Of a stretch of DNA of 64,000 nt, positions 1 through 8,213 are shown piece after piece; within the stretch, counting starts at the first letter, position 1, and the number at the start of each line of letters is the position of its first letter. The translations under genes and the position numbers were made by a program. The notes below the pieces were generated by a model that saw nothing but the letters and a program-made list of their open reading frames with translations, was not told the DNA's origin and ran no database searches. Source of the DNA: Lachnospiraceae bacterium (GTDB taxonomy: Bacteria; Bacillota; Clostridia; Lachnospirales; Lachnospiraceae); NCBI GenBank assembly GCA_017441265.1, contig JAFRYE010000057.1:50326-114325 (forward strand), in the 5' to 3' direction.

Positions 1-660
1 GCGCCCGCTGCGATCACCGGCCTTCCATTCGATCTTGATTACTTCGAGATTCCTGCATCTACGCCGGTTCGTGATGGCTATTACTTTATGGGATGGGCGG
101 ATGCCGCGGATCCGGATTGGATTTATAAGAGCGGCGATGCATATTGCGCTTTTAACAACAAGGACGTCGTTCTTTACGCAGTCTGGAAGCCTCGTACCAA
201 CAAGATCACATTTAACGCAAACGGCGGCAGCAGTACGGTGCCTGCGGCCATCAGCGTTCTCACGGGCAAAGAGGCGACGGTTCCGTCGGCAAGCGTGTCG
301 AGAACCGGATACTGGTTCCTCGGCTGGTCGACCGACAAGAGCGCGATGGCGGCGTCGTACAGGTCGGGCGACAAGATTTCGGTGACCAAGGACACGGTGC
401 TGTACGCGGTATGGAAGTCACAAACCACGACCAACTGCACTCTTACGTTCGACGCCAACGGCGGCACGAATCCTCCGGCGAAGATCACAGCAGCCAAGGG
501 TGCAACGGTGACGATCCCTTCGTCATCCGTGTCGCGCAGCGGCTACTGGTTCCTCGGCTGGGCGACAAGCAAGACCGCAACGAGCGCGCAGTATAAGAGC
601 GGCAATACATTGACGCTCTCGGCCAACACGACGCTGTACGCGGTTTGGAAGAAGAAATGA
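1..660 (+). CDS. Secreted InlB-type repeat protein, C-terminal part (5' truncated by window)
   Basis: The frame is open from the first base, so the start lies outside the window. The visible 219 residues are almost entirely InlB_B/Listeria-Bacteroides repeats of about 75 residues: each has a TFxANGG strand, a GYxFLGW segment, a YKSG turn and an LYAVW end. Two complete repeats and part of a third can be seen. The protein ends in LYAVWKKK, the same tail as the products at 1634-3574 and 45925-48042. Such repeats are known as stalks of secreted or surface proteins in Firmicutes. The functional N-terminal domain is not visible, so no activity can be given. No LPxTG or membrane anchor is present at the C-terminus. 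Confidence 0.85.
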   Translation, partial: APAAITGLPFDLDYFEIPASTPVRDGYYFMGWADAADPDWIYKSGDAYCAFNNKDVVLYAVWKPRTNKITFNANGGSSTVPAAISVLTGKEATVPSASVSRTGYWFLGWSTDKSAMAASYRSGDKISVTKDTVLYAVWKSQTTTNCTLTFDANGGTNPPAKITAAKGATVTIPSSSVSRSGYWFLGWATSKTATSAQYKSGNTLTLSANTTLYAVWKKK

Positions 661-698
661 CGGAATATCGTTTTTGATAGTAAACGGGCGGTGATTTA

Positions 699-1481
699 AT
701 GGTGATGCAGACGAAGAAATCAATTCTTATTTGTTTGTTTGTTCTGCTTATGCTTGGGTTGTCTGGGTGCGGAGATAAAGAGCAGAAGAAAGACATGGCT
801 ATAAACGATGGAAGAAATAGCTCAGTTGACGGAAATCCCAATGAAAATCCGATAGCAGTCGAACCATCTGTTATCAGTGGGTCAGTTACACCAACCATGA
901 TCGCTCCGGAAAATCGAAGGATGCAATTACTGCCCACTATGGTTCCGACGATGTCGCAAGACAACAGCGGTGAGGAGTTGGTAAAGACTGAATCAAGCCG
1001 AGACGCGACGGAATTACAAGGAGCCGCTAAACCAAGAATTGTTGGGCTTTATCAGGGAAATAAGGTGTATGATATTGAAGTGTTTTTTGTTAGATTTTTC
1101 GAAAGTATCAGACCTAAACCCGGTAAGGTCTATGCAGATGTGTTCGGACAAGAAGAGATAGCGGATGACAGTTTTTTCCGAGTTGCTATTGTTATTCAAC
1201 GGAATAATACCGATTTGAAAGGCGGAGATGATCGGCAGCTAAATGCCGCTTTTGAAGCAATACGAAATGCCGGTTATCCGATAGTTGAAGAGGTTAATTG
1301 CGGAAAGAATATGCCAATTCCGAGCGGAGCAGAAGGGAGATATATTACCGTTCTTCTAACAAAGCAACAGTTGCATGATTGGAGTGTCCCGGATTCTGAA
1401 TTATGCTATTTCATTTGCTGGGAAGGATATCTTCGAGGGGCAATTGCCGGATTGGAAAACGGACAGTTTATAAGTGAATAG
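699..1481 (+). CDS. Lipoprotein of unknown function
   Basis: The 260-residue product starts with a lipoprotein signal: KKS, a hydrophobic core, then lipobox LSGC with the cysteine near residue 25. A Ser/Thr/Pro/Asn-rich linker follows to about residue 110, then a globular domain of about 150 residues with no motif I recognise. An ATG at 705 is an alternative start, since GGCGGTGA lies just upstream of both. The gene is visibly more AT-rich than the flanking repeat genes, which may mean a different origin. It sits 38 bases after the upstream repeat protein on the same strand and may be co-transcribed. I do not recognise the family. Confidence 0.75.
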   Translation: MVMQTKKSILICLFVLLMLGLSGCGDKEQKKDMAINDGRNSSVDGNPNENPIAVEPSVISGSVTPTMIAPENRRMQLLPTMVPTMSQDNSGEELVKTESSRDATELQGAAKPRIVGLYQGNKVYDIEVFFVRFFESIRPKPGKVYADVFGQEEIADDSFFRVAIVIQRNNTDLKGGDDRQLNAAFEAIRNAGYPIVEEVNCGKNMPIPSGAEGRYITVLLTKQQLHDWSVPDSELCYFICWEGYLRGAIAGLENGQFISE

Positions 1482-1633
1482 CGGAAGGGATGTCTCATCT
1501 GTACCGAAGCAGCAGGAACGCTGCAGTTCAGTACAAGAATAAGACTGTCGCAACGTACAGTTGTGAAGAAGAGGTTCGTCTGGTAGAATAACTATTACTT
1601 TGATGTAAAATGCGGAAAGAGAGGAACCACGGT

Positions 1634-3574
1634 ATGAACAAAGGAAGTGCAGTAAGACGGTTGGCGGCAATACTTCTGTCGCTGATCATGGCGGTGACGT
1701 TGCTTCCGGCTGCGGAGATTGGCGGTGAATCAAAGGCCGCAGCGACGTCGGAGAAGGAGGTCGCAGGCCTCTGTACGGACGGGATCGGTACGCCGACCGT
1801 GCCGACATATGAAAGCGATACCTGGAGCGGAAGCTATGTCTGGTTCGGAAAATACGACAAATTTCCCATCCGGTTTCGTGTGCTGGCTCCGAGGACAACG
1901 GCATATGGCGGAACAACGATGCTTTTGGACTGTGATAACATCCTGTACAAAGCGCCGTTTGACGCCGACGGAGAGCCCAATGCCGTGGGAGTGACCGGAG
2001 CCAATGTCTGGGCGTACAGCGATCTGAAAGAGGGCCTGAACGGAAACAAATTCCTTACCGCGCAAAACGGTTTCACGGCGAAGGAGCGGGCAGCGATCGC
2101 CGAGAGCAGGATCGCATCGCATGCGCTGAAAAAGGCTGTAACGCAGGATACGCCCGGCACGGTCTGCGACTGGTGTATGTGCTATTATGATTTCATCGGT
2201 CTGAGCGGGGAGAAAGTATTCGTTCTGGACGCGGAGGAAGCGTCGAACAGCCTCTACGGATACAGCACGGAATACTATTCTAAAACCAGAACGAAATCGG
2301 GAGAGAGGTCCAGCACGTATTGGCTGAGATCGAGCGGGGACGGATGCACAACGACCGGGAGGGCTTCCGGCACCATGTCCAGGTGGGGAAATTTCGAATA
2401 TGACAGTGTCACCGTCGATTGGGGCGTGAGCCCGGCGATGAACCTGGATCTGAAGTCGGTCATTTTCTCTACGGAGCTCAGCGATCAGGAGTATAAGCTG
2501 ACCGTCGTCGACAAGGATATGTCCGTAGGTGTGTCGGGCGGGATAACCACAGATGCGACCGGCAGAGAAATTTCGTTGAATTACAAAGTGACCGGGGCCA
2601 ATGACTACAGAACAACGCAGTTGTCGGTGCTGATCCTTGACAAGGAGTACAAGCCCGCCAATACGAACAAGGCAAAGATCCTGTATTACGGGAAAATGAT
2701 AACCCCGGCGTCCTCCGGGACGTTCCCGACGACCGGAACCGCTTCGTTTACGCTTCCTTCGGGACTCAATATCAACGGTTGGGGAAGTTCCTACTATGTT
2801 TACATGCTTGCCGAGGATGTCAACGGAGTGCATGAGACGGACTATGCATCGACGCCTGCGCAACTGGATGCGCCCGGAATGGTAACGCTGTCGTTTGATC
2901 TCAACGGCGGTTCGATGGGCGCGCCGGCGAACATTCGGAAGAAGTCCGGCACCTCCGTGACGATCCCGAAGTCGAGTCCGTACCGCGGAGGTTACTGGTT
3001 CATGGGCTGGTCGGAATCCAAAACGGCAACGACGGCGACCTACAAGAGCGGTTCCGTGATCACGCTCACGCAGGACACGACGCTGTACTGCGTGTGGAAG
3101 AAAGCATCCGCGATGACGTACCGCGTCTCCTTTGACCGAAACGGCGGCTCCGGGACGGCGCCTTCGCCGATGACAGTGACGACAGGAACAACGGTGACCG
3201 TTCCGAAGTGCTCGACGATCAATCGCGAGGGCTATTACTTCATGGGCTGGTCAGTGACCCGCGGCGGCGCGGTTGCCTACAAGAGCGGAGACACCTTCAA
3301 AGTTACGGCCAATGTTGTTCTGTACGCCGTATGGCAACCCCGCACCAACACGATCACGTTCAAGGCCAACGGCGGCAGCGGCACCCTTCCGGCGACCATC
3401 AAGGTGAAGACCGGAAAGACGGCGACCATCGGAAAATCCTCGATGAGCCGCACGGGCTACTGGTTCCTCGGCTGGTCGACGAGCAAGACCGCGACGAGCG
3501 CGCAGTACAAGACCGGCAGCGAGATCAGTGTGACCAAGGATACGACGCTGTACGCGGTGTGGAAAAAGAAATAG
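1634..3574 (+). CDS. Secreted DUF6273-like protein with three InlB-type repeats
   Basis: ATG 1634 was chosen over an ATG 24 bases upstream because GAGAGG precedes it and a signal peptide (KGSAVRRLAAILLSLIMAV) follows directly. Residues about 50-285 resemble DUF6273: YVWFGKY, replaceable W/Y-rich segments, STYWLRSSG, and a closing VSPAMNLDL. This domain is common in clostridial secreted proteins and its function is unknown. A beta-rich segment follows (about 290-410), then three InlB-type repeats (about 416-646) ending in LYAVWKKK. No anchor motif is visible, so it may be released or held non-covalently. A terminator lies 24 bases after the stop. Confidence 0.85.
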   Translation: MNKGSAVRRLAAILLSLIMAVTLLPAAEIGGESKAAATSEKEVAGLCTDGIGTPTVPTYESDTWSGSYVWFGKYDKFPIRFRVLAPRTTAYGGTTMLLDCDNILYKAPFDADGEPNAVGVTGANVWAYSDLKEGLNGNKFLTAQNGFTAKERAAIAESRIASHALKKAVTQDTPGTVCDWCMCYYDFIGLSGEKVFVLDAEEASNSLYGYSTEYYSKTRTKSGERSSTYWLRSSGDGCTTTGRASGTMSRWGNFEYDSVTVDWGVSPAMNLDLKSVIFSTELSDQEYKLTVVDKDMSVGVSGGITTDATGREISLNYKVTGANDYRTTQLSVLILDKEYKPANTNKAKILYYGKMITPASSGTFPTTGTASFTLPSGLNINGWGSSYYVYMLAEDVNGVHETDYASTPAQLDAPGMVTLSFDLNGGSMGAPANIRKKSGTSVTIPKSSPYRGGYWFMGWSESKTATTATYKSGSVITLTQDTTLYCVWKKASAMTYRVSFDRNGGSGTAPSPMTVTTGTTVTVPKCSTINREGYYFMGWSVTRGGAVAYKSGDTFKVTANVVLYAVWQPRTNTITFKANGGSGTLPATIKVKTGKTATIGKSSMSRTGYWFLGWSTSKTATSAQYKTGSEISVTKDTTLYAVWKKK

Positions 3575-3597
3575 AAGATATCAAAATAAACATAAAC

Positions 3598-3637
3598 GAT
3601 GCCTCCCTGCGAAATGAGGGAGGCATCATTTTTCTTA
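3598..3637. terminator. Bidirectional rho-independent terminator between convergent genes
   Basis: GATGCCTCCCT and AGGGAGGCATC pair around an 8-base loop and are followed by ATTTTTCTT on the + strand. On the - strand the flank is moderately T-rich. It separates the convergent genes ending at 3574 and 3649. Confidence 0.9.
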
Positions 3638-3648
3638 TGATCGTCTTG

Positions 3649-6600
3649 TTACGGAACAATTATTCCGTAGTTGGCCAGGTTCGTGTAGGCAGTCAACCAG
3701 GACAGGGTCAGCTCAGGAAAATGAGAGTACTTGAACGAGTTTATATTCTTGAGCAGATCCATCAGTGCGGTCTGGCTTACGATGTTCCATCCGTAACTTG
3801 CATTTCCCCAGGTACTGATGTTGGACAAATGGTTCTTTATGGTTGAGAAATTCGTCAGCCAGTTCGTAGTCTTGGCGTTCATCAACGCAGCCATTACCGG
3901 AACCAGAAGATCCTGAACGCCGTTAGCGTAATACTGCTGAGGATTTGCGGTAGCATTTGCAAGATCATTGAAAATGTAGCTTAGATAAGCGGATTGATTT
4001 GCATAGTTGCCGGTTTTCTGCTGTAGACGGGTCTGCAATTCTTTCTGCAGCTTATTTTGAGCGATATACTTCGACAGGATATTTCTGTATGCAGTTTCAA
4101 CGCCCCCGGGTACAGCTCCCGCGCTGTTCGGGAATGAGTAGGTTGTTCCGTATCTTGTAAATGTCCAGCCTTTTCCGTCGTTCATCGGAACCATCGGTAC
4201 GAAATCGGACAGGTTCACGAAGGACTTGATGCCGTTGTATTTACTGTTGTGTGCGGCCGCATCGGTTGTGCAGCGCGGAGGCTCAAATCCAAAGCCGAAC
4301 ACATTCTTGGAGTCGATCGTCATGGAAAGGGAGTTGTTGATAATCTTGGAGCAGACCAGGTTAGTCACGGCGCCTGCTCGGCTGTAGCCGACAACCCAGA
4401 TCTTAACGTTGGACTCAAAATAGGCCTTGTATTTATTGATATAGTTGTTCAATCCGTTCACAACGGCAGTGGCCGCTATATTGAATCCGTTATGGTTCAG
4501 GTTGTTTCCGCCTTGGTTGTAAACATTGAAGTTTCCGCCCCATTCGTCGCCGTAACCGGCTCCGCGGATCGCTACCAGGATCAAGGTAGCCGTTTTGCCG
4601 CTCGAGGAGTTGTAAATCTTGCGCGAACCGATCGCATAACCGATGGAGTTGTACGTCGGATTCGGATAATTGAACGTAAGGCGGCTGAATCCGTGACCGT
4701 TCATGAGCGTCTCGATGTTTGCGTATCTCGCGAGGGAGGAATTGGCCTCTGTCGCGTCAAACGCAGCCATGGCGGTCTCCAGAGAAGCCTTCACAAGATC
4801 ATATTGATTGTTGTAGCTGCTCGTAAAGAACTGCCTGAAATTGACGGTGCTGGTCCACGGAACCAGATTGGATCCGGACGTAAAATTGAAGTTGGCCGTT
4901 GAATTTGTTTTTGCCCAATGTGCATATAAGTTTTGATTGGAAGTGGTGGTAACTGTGGTCGAGGCGATAATCTGAGTTCCGCCGCTGGCCTTGGTGAACC
5001 ATCCCTGGAAATCGTATCCGGATCTTGTCGGAACAGGAAGGGTACCGTAAGTACTGCCGTAGGTTACTGTTTTCGCGTCAACCGTGGTTCCGCCGTTGCT
5101 GTTGAACGTGATCGTAAATTTGCCCTGCTGCCAGCGAGCGTACAACGTCTTGTTGGCGGTGATGGTCACTTTCGTGGTAGAAACAATCTTGCTTCCTCCG
5201 GTTTTTGCGGTAAACCATCCGAGGAAGGTGTAGCCGGGGTACTTAGGAGTCGGCAGTGTTCCGTACGTGCTGTCGTAGGTTACCTGGATCGGATCAACCG
5301 CGGTTCCGCCGTTGCTGTCGAAGGTGATCTTGAACTTCTTTGCGTTCCAGTGCGCATACAGCGAGGTGTTGGTCGTAGGAACGGTGGAATTGATTGTGAT
5401 CTTGGTTCCGCCGGAGCCCTGGGTATACCATCCTGCGAAGGTATATCCCGTAGGTGCGGTGGGAGCTGCCGGAAGGCTTCCGTACTTGGTTCCTACCGTG
5501 TAGGTTTGCGTGCTGTATTTGCCGTCGGCACCGTAGAACCGGATCGTAACTTTTTTCGGCGTCCACTGCGCATACAGCGTTTTGTTGGCGGTGATCGTCA
5601 CCTTGGTCGAAGCCTTGATCTGTGTTCCGCCGGTCTTCGCCGTGAACCATCCGTTAAAGGTGTAGCCGGTTCGGGTCGTTGTCGGAAGTGTTCCGTATGT
5701 GCTGTTATACGTTACCGTTATTGCGTCAGACTTCGTTCCGCCGGTGCTGTCGAAGGTGATCGTAAAGGTCTTCGGCGTCCAGTGAGCATACAGCGAAGTG
5801 TTGGTCGTGGGAACGGTGGAATTGGTTGTGATCTTGGTTCCGCCGCTTCCGCTTGTATACCAGCCCGCGAATTTGTGGCCCGTGGGCGGCGTGGGATTGG
5901 CCGGAAAGCTTCCGTACTTGGTTCCGACCGTGTAATTTTGCGTGCTGTAGTTGCCGTTAGTGCCGTAGAAGCGAACCGTTATGGTCTTCGGCTTCCACTG
6001 CGCATACAACGTCAGGTTGGCTGTGATGGCCACTTTGTTTGCAGTCTTGATCTGGGTTCCGCCGGTCTTCGCCGTAAACCATCCGGCAAATGTGTAACCG
6101 GTCCTGGTTGTCGTCGGCAGCGTTCCGTACGTGCTGTCGTAGGTAACCTTGATCGTCGACGGAGACGGGGTCGTCCCGCCGTTCGCGTTAAGGGTGACCG
6201 TAAAGGTCTTAGCCGTCCAGTGAGCATACAGCTTCTGGTTGGCCGTGATCGTCACTTTTGTTGTGTTTATGATCTTGGTTCCGCCGCTTGCGGCCGTAAA
6301 CCATCCGGCGAACTTGTAACCGGTTTTGGTCGGGGTCGGCAGGGTGCCGTAGGTGCCGCCGTAGGTTACATTGATCGAAGTAACCGATGATCCGCCCCGG
6401 CTGTCGAAGCTCACCGTGAGGACCTTTGCCTTCCAGTGTGCATACAGAGAGGTGTCGGTGGTGGGAACGATGGAAGCGGTCGTGATCTTCGTTCCGCCGG
6501 ATCCCTGCGTGTACCATCCGTCAAAGGTGTTACCCGTGGGAGGAGTCGGTCCTGCAGGAAGGCTTCCGTACGCGGTTCCGACTGTATATGACTTTGTGGA

Positions 6601-7437
6601 ATACTGACCGTTGTTGCCGTAGAAACGAACCGTTATCGTCTTCGGCGACCAGTGAGCGTACAGCGTCTGATTGGACGTGACGGTCACTCTCGTTCCGGCC
6701 GTGATCTGAGTTCCGCCGCTTGCGGCCGTGAACCAGCCGACGAAGTTGTATCCGGTTCTGGTGGGCGCCGGAAGTGTTCCGTACGTGCCGTCATAGGTAA
6801 TTGTCTTGGCCGACACAGCAGTTCCGCCGTTGCTGTTAAAGGAGAGCGTAAAGCTCTTTGCCGACCAGTGAGCATACAATGTCTGATTGGACGTGATGGT
6901 TACTCTTGTTCCGTACGTGATCTGGGTTCCGCCGCTTGCGGCCGTGAACCATCCGACGAAGTTGTATCCGGTTCTGGTTGGCGTCGGCAGCGAGCCGTAT
7001 GTGCCGCCTTCCGTAACCGTGATCGCAGATACCGAAGATCCTCCGTTGCTGTTAAAGCTTACCGTATACTTCTTAGGCGCAGGGGTGCCGTTTTGCGTGA
7101 TCCGCAACGTCCATATTTTGTTTCCGTCACGGAAAACGACGTCGCCGCTCCGGGATGATGCCCCGGTATTTTTCGATACATCCACTGAGAATTTGGAACC
7201 GTTTTTCGTGCAGGAAACCCAGCCCGGCTTCCCTTGCAGAAATACGCTGGTATAAGCGTCTGTCAGGGAGACCGTAAAGGATTCCCCGCCGGCTGCGGCC
7301 GTATAGGTTCTGGTCGAGCCCTGACCGATCGTAACTGTGCCGGCCTGTGCGATTTCCGGCCCGATCAGAAGCAGAGCCAGAAGCAATGCGCACAGCGCAC
7401 GAAGAACAATCCGCGTTTTGTTTGTAAACCCCTTCAT
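3649..7437 (-). CDS. Large secreted BACON-like / InlB-repeat / lipase-like protein under c-di-GMP control
   Basis: ATG 7437 is chosen because AAAGGAG lies 7 bases upstream and a signal peptide (KTRIVLRALCALLLALLLIG) follows; an in-frame ATG 99 bases upstream lacks both. The product is 1262 residues. A BACON-like beta domain (about 30-118, ending in LRITQNG) is followed by ten tandem InlB-type repeats of about 72 residues (about 120-843). Repeats 3, 6 and 8 form a subfamily with an RFYG core and a PTPPTG insert. Residues about 844-1262 resemble an alpha/beta-hydrolase of the class-3 lipase kind, with nucleophile-elbow motif GYSRAG near residue 1018. Lipid hydrolysis is inferred from the fold and motif only. 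A c-di-GMP-I riboswitch and terminator occupy the leader, so expression should follow c-di-GMP. Confidence 0.88.
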   Translation of the reverse strand: MKGFTNKTRIVLRALCALLLALLLIGPEIAQAGTVTIGQGSTRTYTAAAGGESFTVSLTDAYTSVFLQGKPGWVSCTKNGSKFSVDVSKNTGASSRSGDVVFRDGNKIWTLRITQNGTPAPKKYTVSFNSNGGSSVSAITVTEGGTYGSLPTPTRTGYNFVGWFTAASGGTQITYGTRVTITSNQTLYAHWSAKSFTLSFNSNGGTAVSAKTITYDGTYGTLPAPTRTGYNFVGWFTAASGGTQITAGTRVTVTSNQTLYAHWSPKTITVRFYGNNGQYSTKSYTVGTAYGSLPAGPTPPTGNTFDGWYTQGSGGTKITTASIVPTTDTSLYAHWKAKVLTVSFDSRGGSSVTSINVTYGGTYGTLPTPTKTGYKFAGWFTAASGGTKIINTTKVTITANQKLYAHWTAKTFTVTLNANGGTTPSPSTIKVTYDSTYGTLPTTTRTGYTFAGWFTAKTGGTQIKTANKVAITANLTLYAQWKPKTITVRFYGTNGNYSTQNYTVGTKYGSFPANPTPPTGHKFAGWYTSGSGGTKITTNSTVPTTNTSLYAHWTPKTFTITFDSTGGTKSDAITVTYNSTYGTLPTTTRTGYTFNGWFTAKTGGTQIKASTKVTITANKTLYAQWTPKKVTIRFYGADGKYSTQTYTVGTKYGSLPAAPTAPTGYTFAGWYTQGSGGTKITINSTVPTTNTSLYAHWNAKKFKITFDSNGGTAVDPIQVTYDSTYGTLPTPKYPGYTFLGWFTAKTGGSKIVSTTKVTITANKTLYARWQQGKFTITFNSNGGTTVDAKTVTYGSTYGTLPVPTRSGYDFQGWFTKASGGTQIIASTTVTTTSNQNLYAHWAKTNSTANFNFTSGSNLVPWTSTVNFRQFFTSSYNNQYDLVKASLETAMAAFDATEANSSLARYANIETLMNGHGFSRLTFNYPNPTYNSIGYAIGSRKIYNSSSGKTATLILVAIRGAGYGDEWGGNFNVYNQGGNNLNHNGFNIAATAVVNGLNNYINKYKAYFESNVKIWVVGYSRAGAVTNLVCSKIINNSLSMTIDSKNVFGFGFEPPRCTTDAAAHNSKYNGIKSFVNLSDFVPMVPMNDGKGWTFTRYGTTYSFPNSAGAVPGGVETAYRNILSKYIAQNKLQKELQTRLQQKTGNYANQSAYLSYIFNDLANATANPQQYYANGVQDLLVPVMAALMNAKTTNWLTNFSTIKNHLSNISTWGNASYGWNIVSQTALMDLLKNINSFKYSHFPELTLSWLTAYTNLANYGIIVP

Positions 7438-7529
7438 ATTTAACACTCCTTTCAATTTTTCGGGCGTCCCCGGTCCGGCGGATCGGACAGGATCTTCCCA
7501 CGGCGGAGGATTGCGTTCAAAACCGAAGA

Positions 7530-7569
7530 CAAACAAAAAACGGCTGCAATAAGAAACCTATTGCAACCG
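7530..7569 (-). terminator. Riboswitch expression-platform terminator
   Basis: Read on the - strand, CGGTTGCAATA pairs with TATTGCAGCCG (with G-U pairs) and is followed by TTTTTTGTTTG. The 5' arm overlaps the 3' end of the c-di-GMP aptamer, so ligand binding should compete with terminator formation. The geometry suggests an ON switch (inference). Confidence 0.85.
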
Positions 7570-7675
7570 AACTATCATAGCGACAAAAAGGCTCACGTCA
7601 CACCGCTTTGTCGCGTTAGACTTCCAGTTTTGCGTCTCCGCGTTTCCACGGATTTGCCCCATTTGCCTTTCCAAA
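7558..7675 (-). promoter_or_regulatory. Cyclic di-GMP-I (GEMM-I) riboswitch
   Basis: On the - strand the aptamer core reads GGGGCAAA, a stem, GAAA, the closing stem, then GACGCAAA. ACTGGAAGTCTAA comes next, then a hairpin whose base is GCGACAAA/TTTGTCGC, and the 3' receptor side CTATGATAGTTCGGTTGC. These match the order and conserved blocks of the GEMM-I family. It lies about 120 bases upstream of the lipase-like repeat protein. Confidence 0.9.
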
Positions 7676-7699
7676 AACAACAATCCACTGCCTTATCAT

Positions 7700-7728
7700 A
7701 TAATAGCATACGCGGAGGGATAATTCAA
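7700..7728 (-). promoter_or_regulatory. Sigma-A-type promoter of the c-di-GMP riboswitch transcript
   Basis: On the - strand TTGAAT (7728-7723) and TATTAT (7705-7700) are 17 bases apart. The expected start site is just upstream of the aptamer. Confidence 0.7.
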
Positions 7729-7990
7729 TCGAATTGTATAGCGTTTTTCGGAAAGAGTGTGACAGCGTAACGGTGGCCGAAGGCGAAATCGGAAAAGCAT
7801 TTACTTTAGCGGAACTTGAGGATTGTTCCGTGATTGTTGACCTTGTTTTGTCTATATTATAAGGAAGCTTTCAATAATCTTTTTTTCGATAAGCGTGTGG
7901 AGTATAAAAATGCTGGTCGCGGACGTGGCTCTTACCTGTATGAAAAGTTGTTTATACGGAAAAATACAAGGGGAAACGGGGTTTCTTGCC

Positions 7991-8130
7991 AATTCCCTTG
8001 AAAATTTCAAAAAATGTACCTGTCTCGCAACTCGCACGGTGACCGAGGTTTCAAGGGAATTCTGCGGATCAAGCTATATCCCATGAAAACAGGCTCGGTT
8101 CGGGTTTGGAGACAGGTACATTTTTCAAGT
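7991..8130. repeat. Nested inverted repeats, REP/RAYT-like element candidate
   Basis: A 17-base arm AAAAATGTACCTGTCTC (ending near 8026) is inverted near 8108-8126 as GAGACAGGTACATTTTT. A 13-base pair AATTCCCTTGAAA (7991-8003) / TTTCAAGGGAATT (8048-8060) interlocks with it. The GACAGGTAC core resembles REP sequences linked to Y1 (IS200-like/RAYT) transposases in other bacteria. No transposase is present here. The rest of the 7730-8213 gap shows no credible gene; a further inverted repeat TTTTGGGC/GCCCAAAA lies at 8142-8175. Confidence 0.6.
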
Positions 8131-8213
8131 GAAATGTTCTTTTTTGGGCGAAAAACCTTGAAAATCAGCCCAAAACGGTTTTTCGGAAGGCTTCGGACAG
8201 GGTAAACTGCGCA

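Noticed and set aside
1482..1633. Decayed InlB-type repeat upstream of 1634
   Set aside because: A few triplets recall the repeat (for example CAGTACAAGAAT), but the similarity is too short to support a pseudogene.
4933..6390. Open frame of 485 codons on the + strand opposite the repeat protein
   Set aside because: Its periodicity simply mirrors the InlB-type repeats on the other strand.
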